Assembly (NCBI GenBank): GCA_021816565.1
Contig: JAKAXN010000218.1
Coordinates: 1 to 7,625 of the forward strand
Direction: 5' to 3'
DNA length: 7,625 nt
Origin: Actinomycetes bacterium
Lineage (GTDB): Bacteria > Actinomycetota > Acidimicrobiia > Acidimicrobiales > Palsa-688
Position numbers and translations under genes: made by a program. Below the pieces are notes generated by a model. The model was not told the DNA's origin. It made no database searches and was given only the letters and a program-made list of their open reading frames with translations. Positions 1 through 6,711 of this stretch are shown piece by piece (positions within the stretch are counted from its first letter, which is position 1; each line of letters opens with the position of its first letter).

Positions 1-27
1 CCTGCTGTTCGAGGCGGCGGTCGCCGG
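1..27. repeat. 27-bp exact inverted copy of an internal hom segment (4032-4058)
   Basis: Bases 1-27 are identical to the reverse complement of 4032-4058. Read on the plus strand they encode LLFEAAVA, residues 127-134 of the homoserine dehydrogenase that lies on the minus strand about 4 kb away. The match stops at base 28. Bases 21-27 also fit what rho should contain here, since the conserved Rho motif is YPAI, so the join shows about 6-7 bp of microhomology (CCGGCG). Rho is therefore interrupted by unrelated sequence at the window edge. The most likely cause is a chimeric read, an amplification chimera or an assembly misjoin; a real rearrangement is possible but less likely. Confidence 0.9.
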
Positions 28-1764
28 GTAGATCCGCCGTTCCGCCAGCTTGCGGTCGAGCCGCAGCTCCATGTTGCCCGTGCCCTTGAACTCCTCGAAG
101 ATCACCTCGTCCATGCGACTTCCGGTCTCCACCAGTGCGGTGGCGAGGATGGTCAACGATCCTCCCTCCTCGATATTCCGCGCCGCCCCGAAGAACTTCT
201 TGGGCGGGTAGAGGGCGCCGGTGTCGATGCCGCCGGACATGACCCGACCGGTGGTCGGGGCGGCCAGGTTGTAGGCCCGGGCCAGGCGGGTGATCCCGTC
301 GAGGATGATGACCACGTCCCGGCCCATCTCGACCAGGCGCTTGGCCCGCTCGATGGTGAGCTCGGCGACCTGGGTGTGCTCCTCGGCGGGGCGGTCGAAG
401 GTCGACGCGATGACCTCGCCCTTCACCGAGCGGGCCATGTCGGTCACTTCCTCCGGGCGCTCGTCGACGAGCAGCACCATCAGCTGGACCTCGGGGTTGT
501 TGGCCTCGATGGCGTGGGCGATCTGCTTCAAGACCGTGGTCTTGCCGGCCTTCGGCGGCGACACGATCAGCCCCCGCTGCCCCTTGCCGATGGGGGCCAG
601 CAGATCGACGATGCGGGTGGTGTCGTTGGCCGGGTGGCTCGGCATCTCCAGCTTCAGCCGGGTGTCGGGGAAAAGCGGCGTCAGGCTCTCGAACCGGGGA
701 CGGCTGCGGGCCTCGTCGGGGGTCATGCCCGAGACGGTGTCGATGCGCAGCAGGGCCGGGTACTTCTCGTTTCCCCCGGCCGGCCGGGCCGCACCCTCCA
801 CGTGGTCGCCGCGGCGCAGGGCGAAGCGGCGGACCTGGCTGATCGAGACGTACACGTCGCCCGGCCCCGAGAGGAACCCGGCGGTGCGGAGGAAGCCGTA
901 GCCCTCCTCTTTGAGATCGAGGTAGCCCGACACCGGGATGGGCTCGCCGTTGTACTGGCCCTCGGCGTTCTGGCCCGGCAGGTCCCGCTCGGGCCGCTCG
1001 AAGCGGTCGCGGCCCCGCCGGCGCCGGCTGCGCCGGTTGCCCGGCTCCGCCTCGAAGCCCCGCTGGCTGTCCGAACCCTGCTCGGAGTGGCCGCCGGAGT
1101 GGGAGTCACCGTGGCTGGCGCTGCCTCCGCCGCTGCCGTTGGCGCCCGAATCACCGCCCGAGCGCGAGGACGACGGGCCGGGCTGGCCGCCCCCGGGCTG
1201 GGACTGCGGTTGGGGGTTGCGGCCGCCGTTGGCCGACCCGTTGGCCTCGGCGGCCCTGGCCGCCGAGGGGCCCGACGGACGGGAGGACCCCGACGCCGCC
1301 GGCTCGGCTTCCCGCTCGGGCCGGGGGGAGCCCTCGTCGCTTCCCGCGCTGGAGGAGCCGGCCCGGGACCGGGCCTTCGGCGCGGTCTCGCCCTCGCCCT
1401 CATCGGCCAGCGCCAGCCTCAGCGGCTCCGCATCCCCGCCGGACCCGGCCGTGCTACCGGCGCCGTCGGACCCGCCGGCGTCCGACCCGCCGGCACCGGC
1501 CTCCCCCTCGGAGGCGGCGCCGCGGCGAGCCCGCGACCGGCGGCGGGTGGGAGCGGGCTCGCCGTCCCCGCCGGTCTCGGCCTCTGCACCTGCGGCTGCG
1601 CCGGCCGGCTCGGCCTCGATCCCGGTGGCGCGCAGGATGTGGGTGATCAGGTCGGCCTTCTTGGCCCGGGGACCGGGCCGGGCGCCGAGCGCATCGGCGA
1701 TCGCTACGAGCTCCTCCCGCTCCTTGGCCTCTAGGACGGAGCGCTCGAGCTGCGGTTCGCTCAT
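1..1764 (-). CDS. rho: Transcription termination factor Rho, 3' end missing (chimeric tail)
   Basis: Rho is the hexameric RNA-dependent ATPase/helicase that ends transcription of untranslated RNA. 588 codons are visible. Residues about 5-47 resemble the helical Rho_N domain. About 48-240 is a Gly/Ser/Ala/Pro/Glu-rich, probably disordered insertion, followed by an Arg-rich patch [11 protein letters not shown] (244-254). The cold-shock-like RNA-binding domain follows, with EEGYGFLR at 286-293. The ATPase core has Walker A PPKAGKTT (403-410, K408), [13 protein letters not shown], Walker B Asp489 in [13 protein letters not shown], and [12 protein letters not shown]. The Walker A Lys is about 224 residues later than in E. 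coli (K184). ATG at 1764 has a GAGG ribosome site (complement at 1771-1774) six bases upstream. Rho sequence is recognisable to RRIYPA (residue 581). The last seven codons are antisense hom and not Rho, so about 60 C-terminal residues are missing. The Ser normally following the Walker B Asp is Gly490. The identification is certain; the left end is not native. Confidence 0.97.
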   Translation of the reverse strand, partial: MSEPQLERSVLEAKEREELVAIADALGARPGPRAKKADLITHILRATGIEAEPAGAAAGAEAETGGDGEPAPTRRRSRARRGAASEGEAGAGGSDAGGSDGAGSTAGSGGDAEPLRLALADEGEGETAPKARSRAGSSSAGSDEGSPRPEREAEPAASGSSRPSGPSAARAAEANGSANGGRNPQPQSQPGGGQPGPSSSRSGGDSGANGSGGGSASHGDSHSGGHSEQGSDSQRGFEAEPGNRRSRRRRGRDRFERPERDLPGQNAEGQYNGEPIPVSGYLDLKEEGYGFLRTAGFLSGPGDVYVSISQVRRFALRRGDHVEGAARPAGGNEKYPALLRIDTVSGMTPDEARSRPRFESLTPLFPDTRLKLEMPSHPANDTTRIVDLLAPIGKGQRGLIVSPPKAGKTTVLKQIAHAIEANNPEVQLMVLLVDERPEEVTDMARSVKGEVIASTFDRPAEEHTQVAELTIERAKRLVEMGRDVVIILDGITRLARAYNLAAPTTGRVMSGGIDTGALYPPKKFFGAARNIEEGGSLTILATALVETGSRMDEVIFEEFKGTGNMELRLDRKLAERRIYPATAASNSR

Positions 1765-1823
1765 CTACAACCTCGTTGCTGGATTTCGTTCGGCTGGGCA
1801 GAAAACACGGGAAAGGTCAGCCT

Positions 1824-1847
1824 GGGCTCGGAGTCTCTTGCGAGCCC
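1824..1847 (-). promoter_or_regulatory. Perfect 7-bp stem-loop in the rho leader
   Basis: On the transcribed (minus) strand GGGCTCG, ten loop bases and CGAGCCC form a perfect 7-bp GC-rich stem, ending 59 bases before the rho start codon. It is followed after about 10 bases by the pyrimidine-rich stretch TTTCCCGTGTTTTC, not by a clean U-run. It could be an attenuator or another leader element, since rho is known to be autoregulated by attenuation in E. coli. A chance hairpin in GC-rich DNA cannot be excluded. Confidence 0.4.
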
Positions 1848-1966
1848 GGAGGGGGGATCGGCAGGTGCGCTCCGCACGGGCACCGTTCGCACTGGCCACG
1901 TGGTGTCGCAGTGGCGGTGGAGCCCCGGGATGCACCGTCGGTGGCGGCGCCAACGACGACCAATCC

Positions 1967-1996
1967 ATGGTAGCGATCAGCCGAGCCGAGCGGCAA
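1967..1996 (-). promoter_or_regulatory. Possible sigma-70-type promoter for rho
   Basis: On the minus strand TTGCCG (1996-1991) and TACCAT (1972-1967) are separated by 18 bases, a plausible -35/-10 pair in otherwise GC-rich sequence. Transcription would start near 1960, giving a leader of about 195 bases that contains the 1824-1847 hairpin. This would let rho be transcribed separately from thrC. The call rests on hexamer similarity only. Confidence 0.33.
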
Positions 1997-2001
1997 ACAC
2001 C

Positions 2002-2016
2002 CCACCGGGCGGGTGG
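2002..2016 (-). terminator. Weak hairpin after thrC
   Basis: Downstream of the thrC stop the minus strand can pair CCACC with GGTGG across a five-base loop, followed by GGTGTTTG. The stem is short and there is no proper U-tract, so it is at best a weak intrinsic terminator or part of a Rho-dependent end. Nothing else in the 287-bp thrC–rho gap looks like a terminator. Confidence 0.18.
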
Positions 2017-2051
2017 TGGCCCTCCGGGGGGCGCCAGCCGGCCCGGGCCGC

Positions 2052-3122
2052 CTACAGGCCGAGCTCGGCCCGGACCGCCTGGATGTCGGCGTCGACCGGG
2101 GTGGGAACGGCGATCTGGCCGATGGCGATGTCGGGGTCCTTGAGACCGTGACCGGTCAGCACGCACACGACCGTGGAGCCGGCCGGCACCCCGACCTTCA
2201 GCAGCCCGGCCACCGACGCCGCCGACGCCGGCTCGCAGAACACCGACTCCTCCGCGGCCAGGTACCGGTAGGCGGCCAGGATCTCCTCGTCGGTGACAGC
2301 GCCGATGGCACCTCCTGACTCCGACGCGGCCGAGGTGGCCCCGAACCACGAGGCCGGCTTGCCGATGCGGATGGCGGTGGCCACCGTCTCGGGGTTGTCG
2401 ATGGGGTGGCCGGCGACCAGCGGCGCGGCCCCGGCCGCCTGGAATCCCATCATCTTCGGCAGGCGCCGCAACCGGCCGGCGTCCTGGTACTCCCGGTAGC
2501 CCTTCCAGTAGGCGGTGATGTTGCCGGCGTTGCCGACCGGGATGAAATGGAAGTCGGGGGCTTCGCCGAGCACGTCCACGATCTCGAAGGCCCCCGTCTT
2601 CTGGCCCTCGATCCGGTAGGGGTTGATGGAGTTGACCACCGTCACCGGGGCCACGTCCCCGAGGGTGCGGACGATGTCGAGGGCCACATCGAAGTTGGCC
2701 CGGATCTGCAGGACCCGGGCCCCGTGGATCAGCGCCTGGGCCAGCTTGCCGAGGGCGATGTAGCCCTCGGGGATGAGCACCGCGCAGGTCATCCCGGCCC
2801 GGGCCGCGTAGGCCGCGGCGGATGCGGAGGTGTTGCCGGTGGAGCCGCACACCACCGCCTTGGCCCCCTCCTCGAGGGCCTTGGAGATGGCCACCGTCAT
2901 GCCCCGGTCCTTGAACGAGCCGGTCGGGTTGGCGCCCTCGAACTTGAGCCACACCCGGGCCCCGGTCCGCTCCGACAGGCGGGGCGCCGGCAGCAGCGGC
3001 GTGCCGCCCTCGTGCAGGGTGACCACCGGGGTCGAGGTGCTCACGGGCAGGTAGTCGCGGTACTCCTCGATCAGGCCCCGCCAGCCCCGGCCGCCCACCA
3101 GCCGCTCCTCGCCGCCGGTCAC
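2052..3122 (-). CDS. thrC: Threonine synthase (PLP-dependent)
   Basis: Converts O-phospho-L-homoserine to L-threonine and phosphate, the last step of threonine synthesis, in the cytoplasm. The 356-residue protein has the fold-type II PLP signature [16 protein letters not shown] with Schiff-base Lys71, the substrate/cofactor loop STGNTSA (94-100), the phosphate-binding loop VGNAGNIT (197-203), and the C-terminal motifs CEPASAAS (296-303) and TGHGLKD (323-329). The length fits the short bacterial class of about 350 residues. The chosen start is GTG at 3122, which overlaps the hom stop in the four bases GTGA. No strong Shine-Dalgarno lies before it, so translation is probably coupled to hom. The recognisable family sequence begins at about residue 14 ([13 protein letters not shown]), so a later start is hard to place. 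All expected residues are present. Homoserine kinase, which makes its substrate, is not the next gene as it is in most actinobacteria. Confidence 0.97.
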   Translation of the reverse strand: MTGGEERLVGGRGWRGLIEEYRDYLPVSTSTPVVTLHEGGTPLLPAPRLSERTGARVWLKFEGANPTGSFKDRGMTVAISKALEEGAKAVVCGSTGNTSASAAAYAARAGMTCAVLIPEGYIALGKLAQALIHGARVLQIRANFDVALDIVRTLGDVAPVTVVNSINPYRIEGQKTGAFEIVDVLGEAPDFHFIPVGNAGNITAYWKGYREYQDAGRLRRLPKMMGFQAAGAAPLVAGHPIDNPETVATAIRIGKPASWFGATSAASESGGAIGAVTDEEILAAYRYLAAEESVFCEPASAASVAGLLKVGVPAGSTVVCVLTGHGLKDPDIAIGQIAVPTPVDADIQAVRAELGL

Positions 3123-4435
3123 GATCCGAGCACCCGCAGGAGGCTTCCGACCCGGTGGACCACGTCCAGGTGGCGCAGCTCCCCCAGGCAGGACTGCACG
3201 TCCCGCTCGAACGCCGGGTGGGTGACGAACACCAGCTGGGCCCGCCCGTCGCCGGTGTCGAGCGTCTCCTGCTCCATCAGCCGGATGGACACCTGGTGCT
3301 GGCCGAGCACTCCGGAAACGGCGTGGAGCACCCCGGGCCGGTCGGCCACCTCCAGGGCTATGTAATAGGCGGAGCGCAGATCGTCGATGGGGCGCACGGC
3401 GGTGCGCCGGAGGGCCACGGTCCGCCCGGCCCCGCCGGTGGTGAGGTTGTGGGCGGCGTCGAGGAGGTCACCGAGCACGGCGCTGGCCGTCGGCATGCCC
3501 CCGGCGCCCCGGCCCAGGAACATCAGCTCCCCCACCGCCGCCCCCTCCACGAACACGGCATTGAAGCTGTCGCGCACCGACGCCAGCGGGTGGGTGGCCG
3601 GGACCATGGCCGGGTGCACCCGGACGGCGACCTCCTCCGCCACCGCGCCGGTGTCGTCGCGCTGGCGGCGGTGCTCCACCACGGCCAGCAGCTTCACCAC
3701 GTAGCCGAGCTTGTGGGCCACCGCGATATCGGTCTCGGTGATCCCCGAGATGCCCTCCCGGTAGACGTCGCCGGCGACCACGCGGGCGCCGAAGGCCACG
3801 TTGGCCAGGATGGCGGCCTTGGCGGCGGCGTCGTAGCCCTCCACGTCGGCGGTCGGGTCCCGCTCGGCGTAGCCGAGGCTCTGGGCCTCGGCCAGGGCGT
3901 CGTGGTAGCTGGCGCCCCCCTCGCTCATGCGGGTCAGGATGAAGTTGGTGGTGCCGTTGACGATGCCCACCACCCGGCTGATGCTCTCACCGGCGAGCGA
4001 CTCGCGAAGCGGCCGTATCAGGGGTATGCCGCCGGCGACCGCCGCCTCGAACAGCAGGTCGACCCCCGAGGATGCGGCCGCCTCGAACAGCTCGGCCCCG
4101 CAGTTGGCCAGCAGCTCCTTGTTGGCGGTGATCACCGGCTTGCCGGACTTCAGGGCCGTGAGGATCAGGGTGCGGGCCGGCTCGATGCCTCCGATCACCT
4201 CCACGACCACGTCCACCTTCGGGTCGGAGACGACCGCGGCGGCGTCGGTGGTGAGCACCCCGGCCGGCAGCGGCACCTCCCGCTCCCTCGACTGGCTGCG
4301 CACGGCGACGGCCGCCAGCTCCAGGTCCAGTCCGGTGCGGGCCGCTATGCGCTCGGCGTCGTCGACCATGAGCCGGACCAGAGCCCCACCCACGTGGCCG
4401 CAGCCGAGGAGGCCTACCCGAAGAGCCGTTGACAT
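3119..4435 (-). CDS. hom: Homoserine dehydrogenase with C-terminal ACT domain
   Basis: Reduces L-aspartate-4-semialdehyde to L-homoserine with NAD(P)H, the branch point toward threonine and methionine. The protein has 438 residues. An N-terminal Rossmann domain carries [12 protein letters not shown] (8-19), and TANKELLA follows at 103-110. The catalytic domain has [12 protein letters not shown] (157-168) and the family signature [17 protein letters not shown] (190-206), ending in the expected catalytic Lys206. [13 protein letters not shown] lies at 308-320. A regulatory ACT domain starts near 357 ([17 protein letters not shown]) and runs to about 430. This is the monofunctional actinobacterial type without a fused aspartokinase, and the ACT domain suggests threonine feedback inhibition. 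ATG at 4435 directly precedes the Rossmann strand. lysA ends 32 bases upstream and thrC overlaps the stop by 4 bp. Codons 127-134 lie in the 27 bases that recur inverted at the window start; here the sequence reads as normal Hom, so this copy is the native one. Confidence 0.97.
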   Translation of the reverse strand: MSTALRVGLLGCGHVGGALVRLMVDDAERIAARTGLDLELAAVAVRSQSREREVPLPAGVLTTDAAAVVSDPKVDVVVEVIGGIEPARTLILTALKSGKPVITANKELLANCGAELFEAAASSGVDLLFEAAVAGGIPLIRPLRESLAGESISRVVGIVNGTTNFILTRMSEGGASYHDALAEAQSLGYAERDPTADVEGYDAAAKAAILANVAFGARVVAGDVYREGISGITETDIAVAHKLGYVVKLLAVVEHRRQRDDTGAVAEEVAVRVHPAMVPATHPLASVRDSFNAVFVEGAAVGELMFLGRGAGGMPTASAVLGDLLDAAHNLTTGGAGRTVALRRTAVRPIDDLRSAYYIALEVADRPGVLHAVSGVLGQHQVSIRLMEQETLDTGDGRAQLVFVTHPAFERDVQSCLGELRHLDVVHRVGSLLRVLGS

Positions 4436-4467
4436 GCCCCGAAGGGTAGTGGGCGCCGGGCCGGTCC

Positions 4468-5787
4468 TCAGATGTCGAGGGCCATCAGATCGTCGAGCGT
4501 CTCTCGCCGCACCACCAGACGGGCCTTCCCATCCCGGACGAACACGACGGGCGGGCGGGGCACCTTGTTGTAGGTGGAGGCCATGGAGTGGCCGTAGGCG
4601 CCGGTGACCGGGGTGGCCAGCACGTCCCCCACCGCCAGGTCCGCCGGCACCTGGGCGTCGCGGACGATCACGTCGCCGGATTCGCAGTGCTTGCCGACCA
4701 CGGTGACGGTCCGCGGCCGGGGGGCGGGGACGTCGCGCACGAGGAAAGCCTCGTAGCCCGAGCCGTAGAGGACCGGGCGGGGGTTGTCGCTCATGCCCCC
4801 GTCCACGCTGACATAGGTGCGGATACCGGGCAGCTGCTTGACCGTGCCGACCGTGTAGCAGGTGATGGCGGCGGCGGCCACGATGGCCCGGCCCGGCTCG
4901 GCGGTCAGCCTCACCTGCTCGCCGATGCCGCAGGCGCGGGCCGCGTCGCGCACCTGCGACGCCCAGAAGGTGATGGACGGGGTCTCCTCCCCCTCCACGT
5001 AGGCCACTCCCAACCCGCCGCCCAGGCACAGCTCCGGCAGCCCGAGGGGGACGAAGAAGTCGGCCAGCACGGCCACCGCCTTCTCGAACGAGTCCAGCGA
5101 GAACACCTGGGAGCCGATGTGGGCGTGGATTCCGGCCAGCGCCACCGGGGAGGTGGGCCGGCCCAGGCGCGACACCGCCTCGGCCGCCGCCCCCGACGCC
5201 AGCCCGAAGCCGAACTTGGAATCGTCCTGGCCGGTCATGACGTACTCGTGGGTGTGGGCTTCGATCCCCGGCGTGACCCTGACCATCACCGCCGGGCGCC
5301 GGCCGAGGGTCGGGGCCAACCGCTCCAGGCGGTCGATCTCGTCGAAGGAGTCCACCACGATGCGCCCGACGCCCGCCTCGATGGCCCGGGCCAGCTCCGC
5401 TTCGGACTTGTTGTTGCCGTGCAGGACCAGCCGGCCGGCCGGAACCCCGGCGGCCAGGGCCACGTGCATCTCGCCCGCCGTGGAGACGTCGATCATCATC
5501 GACTCCTCGCTGGCCAGGCGGGCCATGGCCCGGCACAGGAACGCCTTCGAGGCGTAGGCCACGCCGTCCCCCCAGGCTCCCACCGCTTCCCGGCAGCGCC
5601 GCCTGATGTGCTCCTCGTCGTAGACGAACACCGGGGTGCCGAACTCGCCGACCAGGTCGAGGACGTCCACCCCGGCGATGGTCAGGCGGCCGTCGGGGGC
5701 CACGCCGTGATGCTCGGGCAGGAGGTGGCGGGGCAGCGGACCGTGACCGACCGGGTGGGTCGGCTCCGGATCGGGATCAGGAAGCAT
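4468..5787 (-). CDS. lysA: Diaminopimelate decarboxylase
   Basis: Decarboxylates meso-2,6-diaminopimelate to L-lysine, the last step of lysine synthesis, using PLP. The 439-residue protein is a fold-type III (alanine-racemase-like) barrel plus beta domain. Visible motifs are YASKAF with PLP Lys81, GIHAHIGSQ (219-227), the glycine loop GGGLG (256-260), the PLP-phosphate motif EPGRAIV (297-303), CESGDV with catalytic Cys368 supplied to the partner subunit, and GAYGHSMASTYN (396-407). The start codon at 5787 directly abuts the stop of the response regulator (TGAATG). No strong ribosome site is visible, which points to translational coupling. The N-terminal PLPRHLLPEHHGVAPDGRLTIAGV fits the actinobacterial LysA start region, so the true start cannot be much further in. 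CESGD is the specific feature separating this family from related ornithine/arginine decarboxylases. hom follows after 32 bases, consistent with one lysine/threonine operon. Confidence 0.97.
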   Translation of the reverse strand: MLPDPDPEPTHPVGHGPLPRHLLPEHHGVAPDGRLTIAGVDVLDLVGEFGTPVFVYDEEHIRRRCREAVGAWGDGVAYASKAFLCRAMARLASEESMMIDVSTAGEMHVALAAGVPAGRLVLHGNNKSEAELARAIEAGVGRIVVDSFDEIDRLERLAPTLGRRPAVMVRVTPGIEAHTHEYVMTGQDDSKFGFGLASGAAAEAVSRLGRPTSPVALAGIHAHIGSQVFSLDSFEKAVAVLADFFVPLGLPELCLGGGLGVAYVEGEETPSITFWASQVRDAARACGIGEQVRLTAEPGRAIVAAAAITCYTVGTVKQLPGIRTYVSVDGGMSDNPRPVLYGSGYEAFLVRDVPAPRPRTVTVVGKHCESGDVIVRDAQVPADLAVGDVLATPVTGAYGHSMASTYNKVPRPPVVFVRDGKARLVVRRETLDDLMALDI

Positions 5788-6198
5788 TCAGTCGTTGGGT
5801 CCCGACGACGGCTCGGAGCCGGCCGAGCGGGAGCGGTCCAGGACCGCCTGCACCCGCTCCAGCAGCTCCAGCGGCTCGAACGGCTTGGTCACGTACTCGT
5901 CGGCCACCGCCAGGCCGGCCTGGATGTCGGAGGTCTGGGCCTTGGCCGACAGGAGGATGATGGGGATGGACCTGGTCTCCTCGTCGGCGCGGAGACGGCG
6001 GGCCACCTCCAACCCGTCGATGCCGGGCATCATGACGTCCAGGACGATCACGTCAGGGTGACCGAGCCGGGCCTGCGCCAGGCCAGCCTCACCGCCGGTG
6101 GCGGCGATCACGTCATAGCCCTCGATCTCGAAGTTGACCTGGAGCAGATTGACGATGACCGGGTCGTCGTCGCAGACCAGCACGGTGCCACTCGGCAT
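5788..6198 (-). CDS. Single-domain response regulator (CheY-like receiver)
   Basis: A 136-residue stand-alone receiver domain. It has the acidic pocket Asp10-Asp11-Asp12 (VLVCDDDP), the phosphoacceptor Asp54 in VIVLDVMMPGIDGLEVARRLR, the switch Ser84 (ILLSAKAQ) and Lys105 in YVTKPFEPLELLERV. All phosphorylation residues are present, so it should be active. The last 15 residues (RSRSAGSEPSSGPND) are a short polar tail with no DNA-binding or enzymatic output domain. It therefore probably acts by protein contact, in a phosphorelay, or with an unlinked partner; no histidine kinase lies in the window. ATG at 6198 is the first start after an in-frame TAG two codons upstream. The stop is immediately followed by the lysA ATG, so it leads the lysA–hom–thrC operon. 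A role in controlling that pathway is only inference from position. Family assignment is firm; specific function is unknown. Confidence 0.95.
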   Translation of the reverse strand: MPSGTVLVCDDDPVIVNLLQVNFEIEGYDVIAATGGEAGLAQARLGHPDVIVLDVMMPGIDGLEVARRLRADEETRSIPIILLSAKAQTSDIQAGLAVADEYVTKPFEPLELLERVQAVLDRSRSAGSEPSSGPND

Positions 6199-6204
6199 CC
6201 ACTA

Positions 6205-6210
6205 ATGGTA
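6205..6210 (-). promoter_or_regulatory. Possible -10 box giving a leaderless operon transcript
   Basis: The minus strand carries TACCAT six bases before the response-regulator ATG, so a transcript started at the usual distance would begin at the A of the start codon. No convincing Shine-Dalgarno precedes this ATG, which fits leaderless translation, common in actinobacteria. The same TACCAT hexamer is the proposed rho -10 box. No good -35 box is found at normal spacing: TTGAGC lies 21 bases away. Confidence 0.33.
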
Positions 6211-6228
6211 GGCGGTCGGCGGTGGCGC

Positions 6229-6234
6229 TATGCT
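6229..6234 (+). promoter_or_regulatory. Possible -10 box for tRNA-Arg
   Basis: TATGCT (4 of 6 bases of TATAAT) lies 43 bases before the mature tRNA 5' end, so transcription would start near 6241 and leave a short 5' leader for RNase P. No clear -35 hexamer is found 16-18 bases upstream. It sits in the 79-bp region shared with the divergent response-regulator promoter. Confidence 0.3.
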
Positions 6235-6277
6235 CAATCCTCCTGGTACCGCGCCGACGGCCGGTGACAGGATTTTT

Positions 6278-6352
6278 GCCCTCGTAGCTCAGGGGATAGA
6301 GCATCGGCCTCCGGAGCCGGGTGCGCAGGTTCGAATCCTGCCGAGGGCACCA
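6278..6352 (+). tRNA. tRNA-Arg, anticodon CCG
   Basis: The cloverleaf is complete. The acceptor arms GCCCTCG and CGAGGGC pair over 7 bp. The D arm is GCTC–AGGGGATA–GAGC. The anticodon stem TCGGC/GCCGG has one G-T wobble and a loop CTCCGGA with anticodon CCG at 34-36, which reads CGG (Arg). The variable loop is four bases (GTGC). The T arm is GCAGG–TTCGAAT–CCTGC. The discriminator is A6349, and CCA is encoded at 6350-6352. CGG is a frequent Arg codon in the neighbouring genes. In related actinobacteria argS usually stands upstream of lysA, so a tRNA-Arg here may be coincidence. The 3' halves of tRNA-Arg genes are also common integration sites. Confidence 0.98.
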
Positions 6353-6366
6353 CCGGAAAACCCCGC

Positions 6367-6392
6367 CTGACCAGGGCGAAAGGCCAGGTCAG
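6367..6392 (+). terminator. Hairpin just after tRNA-Arg
   Basis: CTGACC (6367-6372) pairs with GGTCAG (6387-6392). An A/A mismatch and two further G-C pairs lie inside, closing a loop that contains GCGAAAGG. It begins 15 bases after the tRNA CCA end. No T-run follows, so it is either a weak terminator or a 3' processing structure for the tRNA transcript. Confidence 0.4.
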
Positions 6393-6711
6393 CGCCTTGA
6401 GGCTGTTGGCCGGTAGAAACCCCTTCTGACCCCCATTTCCCGCTGTTTGTGGGAGGGCTGTGGGAGGAAGTAGGGGCGCTGGGCAACTCGCGAAGGATCA
6501 ACGGCCTCGTCGGCCGGCGGTTCGCCCCGATCGTTTGGCACCTCGGCCGTCTTGGCCCCCTCCGCATCCGCGCCGGTGGATCCGGCCAAGGCTGGAGGGG
6601 AGGTGATCGACGACCTCAAGCCGAGCCTCTGAGAGGGGCACTCCGGCTGGGGGGGCCGCGGTTGCGATCGTCATCGTGTTCTGGCATCCGCATCCTCCAC
6701 CCGCCGGGGAT
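6393..6711. other. Stretch without a convincing gene; possible remnant of an integration site
   Basis: I find no protein here that resembles a known family and no start with a good ribosome site. Frames open across it on both strands are short, Arg/Pro/Gly-rich and typical of noise in GC-rich DNA. One minus-strand frame runs on into the antisense of the tRNA (GRIRTCAPGSGG), the kind of tail that integrase genes often acquire when they read across a tRNA attachment site, but nothing upstream in that frame resembles an integrase. A 9-bp direct repeat, TGTGGGAGG, occurs at 6448-6456 and 6459-6467. The stretch separates the conserved operon/tRNA from the accessory Fic gene. Confidence 0.5.

Noticed and set aside
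2040..2049. GGCCCGGGCC palindrome after the thrC stop
   Set aside because: A self-complementary decamer without a loop does not form a hairpin in one RNA strand and is common in such GC-rich DNA.
376..2143. Plus-strand frames of 400-450 codons opposite rho
   Set aside because: Low-complexity shadows of the Rho insertion and ATPase; the minus strand encodes unmistakable Rho motifs.
2406..4432. Long plus-strand open frames antisense to thrC and hom
   Set aside because: They mirror the codon bias of the real minus-strand genes and have shadow composition without family motifs.
4588..6267. Very long plus-strand open frame (559 codons) antisense to lysA and the response regulator
   Set aside because: It is the GC-rich shadow of two well-identified genes; the protein is His/Gly/Arg/Asp-rich with no recognisable domain.
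6113..6304. Minus-strand frame starting MLYPLSYEG
   Set aside because: Its start is antisense tRNA, and the rest runs out of frame through the response-regulator start region.
6289..6567. Minus-strand frame ending in GRIRTCAPGSGGRCSIP
   Set aside because: The end is simply the antisense of tRNA-Arg, a well-known false peptide, and the rest has no integrase motif. It was kept only as a weak hint for an integration site.
6626..6636. Palindrome CCTCTGAGAGG as a terminator
   Set aside because: The single central base leaves no workable loop, no T-run follows, and no gene ends nearby.
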